Assembly (NCBI GenBank): GCA_029204225.1
Contig: CM055096.1
Coordinates: 69,399,444 to 69,463,443, forward strand
Direction: 5' to 3'
DNA length: 64,000 bases
Source of the DNA: Diphasiastrum complanatum
Lineage: Eukaryota > Streptophyta > Lycopodiopsida > Lycopodiales > Lycopodiaceae
Made by a program: the position numbers and the translations under genes. Numbering within the stretch: position 1 is the stretch's first letter; each line of letters starts with the position of its first letter. The notes beneath the pieces are model-generated. The model had not been told where the DNA came from, searched no databases, and saw only the letters and a program-made list of their open reading frames with translations. This document shows positions 20,801-32,800 of the stretch, one piece after another.

Positions 20801-23800
20801 TGCCATGAAGCTATCTATTCCATAGCATGTACGTGTCTAGCCTTGGCCTCTCTGACTACTATCTCAAGGATGATCTTACAAAGCTTAGCCATGACATAGC
20901 CAATCGTAGTGGTACAATAACCGTCTAGCCTCAATGGTCACCAGTTTGGTGGATTGGGTGAGTGATATTGGTGCACCAAGAGAATGGGAAAGTAGAGATA
21001 CAATGTCAAGGAGCGTGGCCAAGGCAGGGGATACAATGTTTGCAACATGTTAAAGGCCAAGGCAGATGTTTGGCCTCAAGGTTTTCGACATCACAAGCAA
21101 GTTATATTTCAGCCAATCAGCAACTTCATGTACCATCTGTGGAATGCTTAAAGAGAACTTGGAAAGTATTTGTGAGATGGTGATTGGGGTGGTGGTGGGT
21201 ATTGTTTAGAGGGTTGTAGCATATTGGGTCCAAGTATATAGATCGATCAAAGGGAAAAAAAAAAGGGGGGGGGGGGCGGGTTGGGCTTTGTAGAAGAAAC
21301 TCACGCCAAAAGGCACCTGATCATGAGGTACACAAGAAGTCTACAAGTCTCTTGTTCTCAACTTCCATGTAGGCTTCCTTCTTGCATCAAAGAAGTGTTC
21401 GTTTCTGGTATTTGGCCTCATGGAGATGGTGGGAAGAGGAGGTACAAACTTGGAAAATGTGTAGATGGATTTGACGACATTTCTCATCATACCATGTATC
21501 ATGTGATTTCATTTTATGTGCTTTGGATGGAAAAGAGAGGGATGCGGCTACATGGACAACAAAGGTGAGATTATTGGCTTTTGTATCAAATGGTATATGA
21601 TGTAGTGACTGGAGTGAGTCATGGTATAGAGGGGTTTGTGTGATTGACAATGTGTATTATAATGTATGAGGGGCTAGAGACAATGTTTCACTGAAAGCAT
21701 TTCATTCAATGAAACTCCGTTTTGAAAAGTTCGTTTCAAACGGACTGTTCCAAACAAATTTTAAAATTAGAGCAAGAAAAAAAAAAAAAAAAACCTAATG
21801 TGTGTGTGTGAAAGTTTGGCGTATAAAACTTTAATCAGAACTTAGTAGGAAATAGTAGAATTATGAATACCTTGTGCATGTGCATTGTGTGATGTATCTC
21901 AATGTCTCATTGAGTCCTTAGTCATTCAAGTTTGTCGATTACCAATTGTTTATCAATCATTGTATAGAGCTATAATCACTGTCTAGACACTTAAACAACA
22001 CTTGGTTTTCTTTTAACAAAAGGCTAGGAATAAAAACAAGCAAAAAAAAAACCCTAAAAATGTTTCACCGTTTCTTTCTCGACAAAGCCGAATTTTTCTC
22101 ATTTTAACCGTGTTTCAAACACGTCGTGAAAAGGCTTTTCGAAAAGGTCCACGAAACATTGGTTGGAGAGACAGGTGGAGATGATCAAGCCATTATTGAG
22201 CCTAGGTAGAAAGTGAGAGAGAAGTGTTCAAGTAGAGGTAATGGCTAGGTCAAAAATGTATGTGACCCATGAGGTAGTCAACCACGCCGTGTCCTATGCC
22301 ATGTGAAATCCCTTGAGGTATGCCATCTAGCTAGGCCATCATATATGACTAGTTCTTGAGATTCTCCCAAACATAGGGAATGCCCACCATTGGCTGTAAT
22401 TGGGCAATCCTTGTTTGTCAATGCTTTGTGAATACCAAGCTCCTCATTGTCAAGTGTGCATATATGTATCAATCATCCTCCACATCATGTATGTCAATAT
22501 GGCAACATGATGTCAAGGGCCTTGCACTAACAAATCTAGAATCGCGATTTTATTGTGATTCGCGAAGCGTTGTCCAGAAAATCAGCATTTGCTGTGAATC
22601 GTTTTTTTGTTTTTTTAAACCACCCAATATGGGTATCAGTAGAGAGAGGAAAATTAGAGTATTGCAGATAGACAATTTTCCAGTGGATTCTGGTCCGCCA
22701 CAAGCAGTTAGGTGAAATATATTTGTTGCATAAACCTGGGTGACAAAAATTCCAGATATGCTGTTGAACGGACATTTAGCACAGAACCTTACTGAAACGC
22801 ATTGAAATGCACACTAAACCATGCCAAACCCTACTAAGCCTTACTGAAAAACCCTAAATTGTTCTATTGGCTCTCTGATGTCTATCAAGGTCAAAATGAG
22901 TAAGAAACTATACTGAATCATGGTTGAAACCATAATGAACCATACTGAAGAGATACGACACATGTTAAGCCTGAACCCACTTTCTCGAGCTAGATGTAGT
23001 CGGAGTTTTAGTACTGCCACGATACTTAGCCTCAGGCTTATCACATTGCCTCAGGTTCACATTGGGGCAGCTCAGAGTATCCTCACATCAGCTAGCTATT
23101 GAGACTGGGAGGTTCCATGGTATTCCACAAGAGGTGCGGATTTGCCAGTTTTGCTCTTTAGACGAGGTGGAGTCCAAGGAGCATTTCATTTTTAGATGCC
23201 CTATTTACTATGAGATCAAAGGGAGATACCACTGTTTGTTGTTCAGAGACAGGCCCCCCACTCTACGATCTCTTATATCCTATGAGGACTCTAGATTTGT
23301 GCTCTCATGATACGAGAGATGTTCTTACTGCGACGAGATCTACACGAGGCGACCCAACACTCTATTCCTCAACTACTGATCACTTCATTCTTTTGTAGGC
23401 GGAGACCATGAGACCTAGATATTGACGATGACGAAGACGACACCGATGATAGTCACCTGCATGCCCACAGAGATCAGAGACAACATCGATCACCATTTAG
23501 CGGTTGGGACCTCTAGACCTCCTCCGCGACGACATACCTCCCACACCCATGTGCGACATCAGCAGATTCCAGAGCTCCCACATGTTGCAGCCCGCATCAC
23601 ATTCTTCTACAGTAGCGGCAGTTCCTCATGACAGTGTTTCAGATTTTTATGCACCGACATCATTATTATCGCATATATCTTAGTATACATTAGATGTTTT
23701 CTTTTAGCATCTTCGAAGACGTTTATGCGCTCCCACTGTTACCACATACTTGACATGTACTTTGTAGTCTTATATGCCTTTGGCATCAAAAAGACATTAA

Positions 23801-23808
23801 CTTTCTTT

Positions 23809-23872
<64 letters not shown>

Positions 23873-26800
23873 GTAATGGAAGCATGAGAAGAAGAAAAAG
23901 AAAGAGAAGGAAAGATTGGAGCCAGTGTATGACAAATGAAACAGCAGTGATCAAGGTGGGAAGAAGAATTAAAGATAGGAAAGTCTCCAGCATCAGCATA
24001 AAACTCAAGGGTATAAAAACCGGTTATAACTAGGCAGGTGAAAAAAGAAGCTTGAATTCTAAGTTGTGGCAGGCATGTGCCGGTCCTCTTGTTTCGTTGC
24101 CAACAATTGGTAGCCAAGTTGTCTATTTTCCCCAAGGTCATAGTGAACAGCTGACTGGGCACGCTTCTGCTGACTGGATGCGGACTAGGCGCAGCTGACT
24201 GGGCGCACATCTGGGCACGCTGCTGAGCGCACATTCTGCTGACTGCTGACTGGTCACGCAGCTGACTGGGTGCGCATTTCAGGGTGCCGAGGGCGCGCAT
24301 CCTTGCTGACTGGGTATGCATTGATGACTGGGCTCTGACAGGGTGCAGCTCTAGCTGATAGGGCGCAGTTCTAGGGCGGACAGGGCGCATTTCTAAGGCT
24401 GACAGGGCGCGCATTTGCTGAGTACCATGGCTCCTCCTTGAGGGTCAGGCCCTCCTCGCGCCACACGGACTCGCGCCCCTATAGCCAACACCTCATCCCC
24501 CCACCCACACACCCCCCCCCCCCCGGTCGTTGTTGGCTCACCCCCTGCCACAGTTCCCCCTCGCTGCTTGCCACAATACCCTCCCCCTCGCTGCTCGTTG
24601 ACTCCACCATGTTGCAGACTAATGATGTGGCAGCGTTGCCACGCAGGCAGCGCTGCCTGTTGATGTAGCACCCCCCCTTGCCTCTTCTTCTCCACTTTCA
24701 CTTTCTTCTTCTGCTCCTTCTCTTTCATCTTCCTCTTCTTCCACCTCTTCCTCGTCTTCATCGATCTCCAATCCTATGAATCTAGCCATTCCTACCGGCC
24801 TCCTTCCTATTCCTATTTCCCAAGAAGCCATGGCTCCCCCACCTACAGTAATCCCATACACTCCCTCCAAATCAACCGAACTATTTTCCTCTTGGGAAGC
24901 TGACCAAATGATAGCCGATTTCCAGCTTTTGAAGCAAGAACTTTCACAGTTGAAAGGAGTAGTGGTCTCCTTACTAAAGGAAAAGAACTTGTTGCAGTCC
25001 AAAGTCGCCTCATTGGAGGAAGTGATCAACACTCAGCAGGTTGCGGCCTCAGAAACAACCACCACCATGATACGGGAGCTCGAGAGTAAAATTGAACAGC
25101 ATAAAGATTCATGGGCAGCAGTCTTAAAGAAAGGCACCAAGCGTAGCGCCCCACATCCCTAGACAGCCGCAGAGAAGCTTTACGCTTGTAGAGCCTAGTT
25201 ACTTGGCACTATCATATATATGGATGACGATCTTACCTATATCCAGGTTGAGGAGAGGCATAAAGCCTTCCAGGTGGCTTGAGAGACTGGTAGACGAGTC
25301 ATATATCGAGATGGTCAGATACGATTTATTGCTGGCACCCCTAGCCGTTCCCAGAGCTAGGAATTCGGGGCCCCTGGGATTGGGAGCATCCCAGGGCCCC
25401 ATCCATACCATCTTCAGATTGCCACAGGTCTGCTAGCAAGCGAGCGAGCAACTCAACTCAAGAAACCGGAAATTTGGTACCATTTTGGAGCCACCAACTG
25501 GGATTTTCCGGGACAGCAGGTCTGAAATTTTGGGTAAAAGAGCTGAGAGGGTTCCTCTTCGTATTTTCTTTGAAAGTACAGTCCTCAGAAATAGCTAAAT
25601 CTTCTTTCCCTCTTTGTACAGTTATAAATTAGTCTTTTTGACTTTTTTTGAAAGGAAATGTCAGGCAATCTTTTTCTGTCTCTGAAAATGACCACTTCTC
25701 TGGGATTTGATCAACTCCTGACAAGAGGCATTGATGAATTAGAAACGGAATCCCTGAGGTTCAATAAAGGGAAAGAACCAATGGAAGTAGAAGAACATAA
25801 ACAATTCGCCGAAGAACTCGACGAATTGGTTACCAAGGAGCAGTTTCTCCACTTGGTAACGAAAGTGGATGAACTGAGGTTGGCATTAGTCAATTTCAAG
25901 TCCAGTGTGGACGACTAGTTCGCTGAACTCAAAAGTTTAATTCTGAGTTTCGCGAAAGAAAGCCTTCCCTCCACTTCTCAGTTGTCCCCTTCTCCACTTC
26001 CATCAGTTTTGGGCGAGCCTCTGCGGTCTCACCCAGTGTCTTTAAAGATTTGAAGCCTCCTACTTTTATTGGGGAAGAGCCTTGATAGAAATGCAGACAT
26101 TCTACAAACCTTCCTCAGCAAATGGAAGAACATTCATGCTCTTAAACAGACCCCTGACCATTTGCAAGCAATAGAGGCCAGTCTTTCCTTAGGGCCCATG
26201 GCCTATAAGTGGTGGTTAAATCTACAAGAGACTGGGCAGGCTCCCCAGTCATGGAAGGCCTTTGAAGAAGCTTTCCTAAGAGAATTCCTACCGGAAAATG
26301 AACTTGATAGAGCCTGGAAAGCTTGGGAGAAAACAGTAATGGACAAGTCCCTAATCCAATATACGTCGGAGTATCGAGAAGCAATTTTAAAAATGGATGA
26401 TTATCAGAAAATCAAGGGATTTGTCCATGGTCTCAAAGATGAATATAAAGTAGAGGTCCAGAGAAACTCGCCTACTACCCTTGACCAAGCTCTCAGATAT
26501 GCTTAAATCTATGATGATTCAGTGGGTAGGAAGAGGGCGAGACAGCAGCCACTTTTTGAGCAGCCTCCTCAGAAAGACTTTCAATTTAAAAAGAAATTTT
26601 TAAAAAGAAAGAAAGAAAATAAAATTAAAGGTGAAGCTCCTCAGAAACGCCCTTCACTCATACAGCCCTTAAAACCAGAAGATTTTGAGAAAGCCAAACA
26701 AGAACGTTTGTGCTTTGTGTGTATGGGCAAGGGACACACAGTCAGACAGTGTCCCAAGGGGCCTTTCACTAAGAAAGATAAAAAAAATAAGAAACAAGTT

Positions 26801-29800
26801 CATCTTCTTCAGACTGTAAGTTTCCCCAGTGACTCGGCAGCTTCCGAGATCAAAGTGTATCATGAAGACCATAAACACTGTTGCCAGCTGACCTCTGCAA
26901 TGCTAGCGAGACCCTTTAGCTTTGGGCCGCATGACCTAGTACGTATGCATGGGAAAGTTGATAACCAGTCAGTTAGAGTTATGGTTGATGATGGGGCAAC
27001 CCATAATGTCATCAACTACACCCTAGTTAAAAAACCTTAACTTCCAGAAGTACCTAGTCAGCATAGGTACATAGTTTCACTAGCTGTACAGCACCTGTTT
27101 CTAAACCTCCGTATCGGGTCAGCCGAACAGAGGATGAAGAAATAACTAGGCAGTTAATAGATTATCTTGGGAAAGGCCAAATTCAGACCAGTAGTTCACC
27201 ATGGGCCTCACCAGTCCTATTGGTGAAAAAGAGGGGTCTATGCGTCTTTGCGTAGATTACAGAGCCCTCAATAAAGTCACAATTAAGAATAAATACCCTA
27301 TGCCTTGGGCAGACGAGTTGTTTGATCAACTCGACGGGGCTAAGTTTTTCAGTAAAATAGACCTCGGATCGGGATATCATCAAGTCCGTATAAAATCGGA
27401 AGATGTCCCGAAAACAGCCTTTAGGACTCGTCATGGTCATTATGAGTTTAAGGTGATGCCATTTGGGCTCACAAATGCTCCAGCTACCTTTATGACCTTG
27501 ATAAACAGTGTCCTCAGACCATACTTGGGTAAGTTTGTAGTCGTATTTTTAGATGACATCCTCGTCTACAGCAAAATGAGAAAGGAGCATCTAAAACACC
27601 TCAGAAAGATGTTTCGACTGCTCAGAAAGCATAAGCTTTATGCTAAAGAATCCAAGTGTGAATTCTGCGTTGAAGAAGTAGCATATTTGGGTCACATTAT
27701 CTCGGCAGATGGGATTAAGATGGACCCGAATAAGAATAAGGTTAAAGCCATACTCAAATGGCTGGAACCTCAGAATATTTTGGAACTTCGGATTTTTCTT
27801 GGTTTGGCGGGATATTACAGACGATTTGTCAAGAAATATACTCAGGTAGCAGTTCCCATGACAAATCTTCTTAAGGGGAAGGGAAAGGAGTTCATTTGAC
27901 AGCAGGAGAGCTTTGATGCTCTCAAAACAGCCTTAGCTACAGCACCAATTTTAAAAGTCGTCGACCCCAATCAGCCATTTGTGGTCGAAACAGATGCTAG
28001 CGACTTTGCAGTTGGTGTTGTACTAACTTAGGGTGGACGACCAGTTGCGTTCGAGAGTAAAAAACTCGAGCCAGCTCAGACTAGGTATAGTGCCTATGAA
28101 AAGGACCTCTTTTCTATAGTCCATGCCCTTAAGACTTGGAGGCATTATTTGTATGGTGCCAACTTTGAGGTCCTGACAGACCATGAAAGTCTCAGATACC
28201 TTGCAATCAACCTGAGCTTAGAGGTCGGAAAGCTCGTTGGGCAGAGTTGATGCAAGAGTTTGATATGTCTATCAAATATAGATGGGGGAAATTCAATACA
28301 GTAGCAGATGCCCTTAGCAGAATGCCTATGATAAACGAACTGAGTTTTACTCAAATTCATAATGAGTTACTCGAGTCCTTGAGAGGGAAGTGCCAGCATG
28401 ATGCATTCTTCTCTACTATCTGGAACTCAGTCCAGAGCAGATAGGTACAGACTCCAGAACCAGTTCTCGGGGCTGGTGCCAGTTCATCCAAGAATACGAC
28501 AACTTCCGTTGAGGATGATGATGAGTCCGAGTATACGTCAGATGACGTTGAGGATTCTGAGCCTGTATTACCCAAGCAAACCCCAATGGTTGAGGTTCAG
28601 TAGACTCAAGGATTCAAATGGAAACAGTATTCCATTCAGGATGAGTACTTGCTCTATAGAGATAGAGTATGTGTCCCCAATTCAGAGGATTATAGGCAGC
28701 ACATCCTATATGAATGTCATGACAATCCTAGTGTGGGACACCCAGGCATACAGAAGACCTATGAGCTTCTTCGTAGGCAATTTTTCTGGCCCAGTATGAA
28801 AAAGGACGTCCAACAATATGTAACCAGTTGCCAGAAATCTCAAGTAAACAAAGCAGAGCGTTTAAAGGCAGGAGGGTTGTTGCAGCCCTTAGATATACCA
28901 GCTGGTAAATGGGAGAGTATCTCCATGGATTTTATAGTAGGCATGCCTAAAACCCAAAAGGGAAATGACGCTATATGGGTCACAGTTGACCGTCTGACCA
29001 AAATGGCTCATTTATTCCGACCAAAACAACCATTAGAGCTCTAGAGTTGGCGAGGTTGTTTGTAGACGGGCTGTTTAAATTGTACGGTGGTCTACCTTCT
29101 GGCATAGTCAACGACCGGTACAATAAGTTTAATGGAAATTTTTGGAGGGCAGCATTCCACCATCTCCATACTAAACTTAATATGAGTACCACCGACCATC
29201 CACAGATGGATGGTCAAACAGAGAGGGTGCTGGAGGATATGCTTCGAGCATACGTCAGCAAGAAGCAGACAAATTGGGAGGAGTATCTCTCGATATTAGA
29301 GTTTGCTTACAACAGTACCAAACATTCAGCTACGAGATACAGCCCATTTATGCTGATGTACGGTTTTCAGCCACGCTCACCCACAGCTGTAGGGTTTAAA
29401 CTAGAAAAGGTTGAAGCAGCCAGAAACTTTTTAGAGGACCTAAACCAGATGGTAGAACAAGCGTAGCATTAGGCAGTCCCAGGATCGAGCCAGGCATTAT
29501 GCAGATCCACACAAACGGGATGTGCAGTTCTTTGCTGGTGAGAAAGTCTACTTGAGAGTCCCAGTTGACTCTAAAACCCTCAAATCAAGAGTGTGTGCTA
29601 AGTTGTCTCCTAGGTATTGTGGTCCCTTTACCATCAGTAGGAGACTAGGCGAGGTCACCTATGAGCTAGAACTCCCACACAGTAGTAAGGTTTTTCCAGT
29701 CTTTCATGTAAGTCAGTTAAGAAAAGCCTTAGCCAGATCAGAAAATCTGGTAAGGGACAGTGTCCTAGTTCTCCCATTGGATTCTCAGCAACCTCCACAC

Positions 29801-32800
29801 GAGCCAGAGGAGATTCTTGATAGTAGAGAGACACAGACTCGTCATACTCTATACTGATAATACCTGGTCAAGTGGAATGATCAGCCTGTTGAGAATGCCA
29901 CTTGGGAAAGAGGCAGCGTCCTTCGCAAGATTTTTTCAGACTTTGTCTTAGATGACCAAGACGGTTCTTAAGGGGGAGGGTGTGTTATGAGCTCGTGACC
30001 AGTGCCGAACCCTAGAGAACACAGATAGGTCAGATACCACAGTCAGGGTCTTGTCCAGGGTACACGGCGACCAACAGGGCCAGACAGTGTGAGTAGTGTG
30101 CCCCATAACGGTCCATAGCCATGGCAGGCCTAACACAGTCTAGGGACCCTGTCAGCAGGACATGGCCCCCAGTTGGGTCCCGACGTGCAGTCGGCCACGT
30201 CAGTGCCACATGGCTGACACTTGGCAGATGCATGCTACCAGTCCTCACATTGGGCTAGGAGGGGCTTACTCTATATCAGGGAGTAGGTAAGGTTGGGTGG
30301 AGGGGTTAGTGTTTGCCCTACTGTAGTGTTAGGATCTATTACCCCCCTCTTCTGGACGATTTACATATTTGGACCGACTATGCTACCCAGCTTTACACAA
30401 TACTCACTGATACGCCCATCTCCATCTCTCCTCGACCTTCAGACTTTACCTTCTTCACCCCTGACTTGGTTCGGGCAGCAATCAAAAAGATGAAAACCCA
30501 CTGCACCAGAGACATTGAAGACCTTGAGTCTGAGCTACTGATTCACGCCCCCAATACCCTTACCCCTACATTATCCACTCTCCTTAACCATGTTGTTGTT
30601 GAGGGCTTCCCATCCTCTTGGTGCACCAACATCATACATCCTATCCATAAAAACGATGACCCCATAATACCTGGTAATTACCGCACTATTATGATTGGAC
30701 ATGTCCTCACGAAGTTATATGGCGTCATCCTCTAGTCTGCAGTTAGCTCAGAGGCAGAGTCCAGGAGATTACATGCTTTGGGTCAGGCAGGGTTCCGCGC
30801 TCATTATTCCGCTACAGATCACATATTCACACTCCAGCCATCATTGAGGAAGCTAGACACAGGAAAGAAACGGTTTACTGTTGTTTTGTGGACTTCAAGA
30901 AAGCCTTTGATTCTGTCCCACACTCTTTACTTATCCATAGACTCCGAGACCTGGGTTTCTCTACAGATATTATTCTAGCCGTCATGGCTCTCTATTAGAG
31001 GGTTTTGGGTTGCTTTCATCATGGTAGTGGCATTTCTGAGCAAATATGGAGTACTATTGGGGTTAAGCAAGGATGCTCTCTCTCACTAGTTCTCTTTGGA
31101 TTATATATTGACGCGCTAGAGCAAGTCATCTGTTAGGGACCCAACTCCCTTGGGTCCCAAACCCAGACTTGAGACTGGACGATGACTGGGCCTGTAGACT
31201 TGACCGGTGACTTGTGAACCTGCATGGTTGCCACGTGTCATGATCCAGAAGTGCACATGGCTTGGAGGCTCTCTCCTTGGAGGTATACAAGGGGAGGAGG
31301 ACTCATTTGCCATCCATTCTATCTACCTAGGAGGAGGTGGATGAAGAGCATGTGCACGGCCAGGATGTATTGCTAGCGTGAGGCAGGAGATGGCTGAGAG
31401 CCTAGGCGGTGGTATGGGACGCCGTCTGGGATGGAGGTCGGATCCATGATAAGGTCACAGGCCAGGGCACGGTGGGTGGACCCGGATTAGGTCCTATGGC
31501 GGGGTGGAACGTGAATCGTTCGGTCTCTTGTGGTTAACCGGCACCTGGAGGTTTGCAGTAAGTAAGATTGTAACATATGGTATCAAAGCCACTGCATGCT
31601 TAAAGCAACTGCGTTGATCCGTAGAGTTTCTCTTGTAAGTTTTGGCACTTCTGACGGATTTCAAATCGGATTTAAAATGCATTTTTTATGCATTTTTCAG
31701 GGTTTTTTTCCTTCCGCTGTTTTTTATAAATTTTGAAGTAAGAAAAAGTTTTAAAAAAAACGGCTGGGGGCCTAAGGAAGACCTGCCATGTGGCACTGTC
31801 CAACTTAGGACAGGTGGCAGTCTTTCCTGTTGCAATTCCGCTCAAGACCTGTGGATTTCTAGTCGCGATGGGCCCTCCTCAGCAAATAACTAGAAGATCA
31901 AGCTGAGAGCGCACACAGCCCACCAGTATACTCCTGAGTCTGCATGTCTCTTGATACTCGCTGTTTGTTCAGCGAGGGTTGCCAGAAAGTAGTTGGCAAA
32001 TCTGTCACGTGGCACTTTTCAGGCCAGGAGAGGTGGCAGCTAGTAGCGCCCTGCTGTAGCAATGCTTCTCAGATCCTTAGTTGGCGAAATCAAGGCCCTC
32101 CTTGGAAATTTAAACAAGTTTTCTTCTTCCTGTCCCTGTCTGCCAGCGATGGACAGAAGGAAGAAAAATTAGTTATAGAAAGGGGGGAGGGGGCTGTAGG
32201 CCACCTGGCAGATTGCTAGGAGAAGGCCAGGCCTGACTGGCTGGGTGGAGGTACCATCAAGCCCGTGCATGTCCATGAGCCTCTGCACAACCTCATCAGA
32301 AATTTTGGGGCAGGCAGATATGCCCATCCCCCGCCCATCTTGTTCTATGAGCCGTAGCAAGTGAGCTCTGATCTTGGTAAACGATCCAATGAAGATCCCG
32401 CCACAACATAGGCATCTCCATCTGCGGGTACCTGAGCCTCTGAATGTAGCCGCACGCCCCTCTGTGAGCTCAACCTCAGCCCAAGTGCCCCTACCAACGA
32501 CCGGCATGGTATCAGCAAGAGATCAATCCTGCAAAAAAACAAACGAGCAGATCTTCAATGCAATGCCCAAAACCCTAAACATTTGCATATGCACTACACT
32601 GCATTGAATTGGCCAGAACAACTTGACAAAAAAGCATCCAAAGAAAACCCTTAAAAATTGTGTTTAACAGTTGGAATCAAGTTGAAAGCATCTGACAACC
32701 TACTACTCATTACAGCGAACATCACAACCATTTTGGCAAGCATAAAAAATTACTGTGTAGCTCCTGAACGCATTAGAGAATCGAATGCCTCAAAATCCGA

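Larger units (their letters stand above)
25475..30340 (+). mobile_element. Ty3/gypsy chromovirus (element 3), decayed
   Basis: Gag, protease, reverse transcriptase, RNase H, integrase and a chromodomain-like C-terminus are in order on the plus strand, with many stops and frameshifts. A purine tract and the start of a 3-prime LTR follow at 29981. I found no 5-prime LTR. The sequence just after the ORF1 piece (about 25360-25480) could be its leader. The LTR is cut by the LINE piece at about 30310-30340. Confidence 0.85.

Noticed and set aside
24393-24761. Minus-strand Lys/Glu-rich and Gly-rich frames as a gene
   Set aside because: These are shadows of the CT/TTC-rich leader of an ORF1-like copy on the plus strand. 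No conserved motif.
31131-31575. 5-prime LTR of chromovirus 3 displaced downstream
   Set aside because: Its sequence does not match the LTR start at 29991. It has its own primer site and interrupts a LINE, so it is a separate later insertion.
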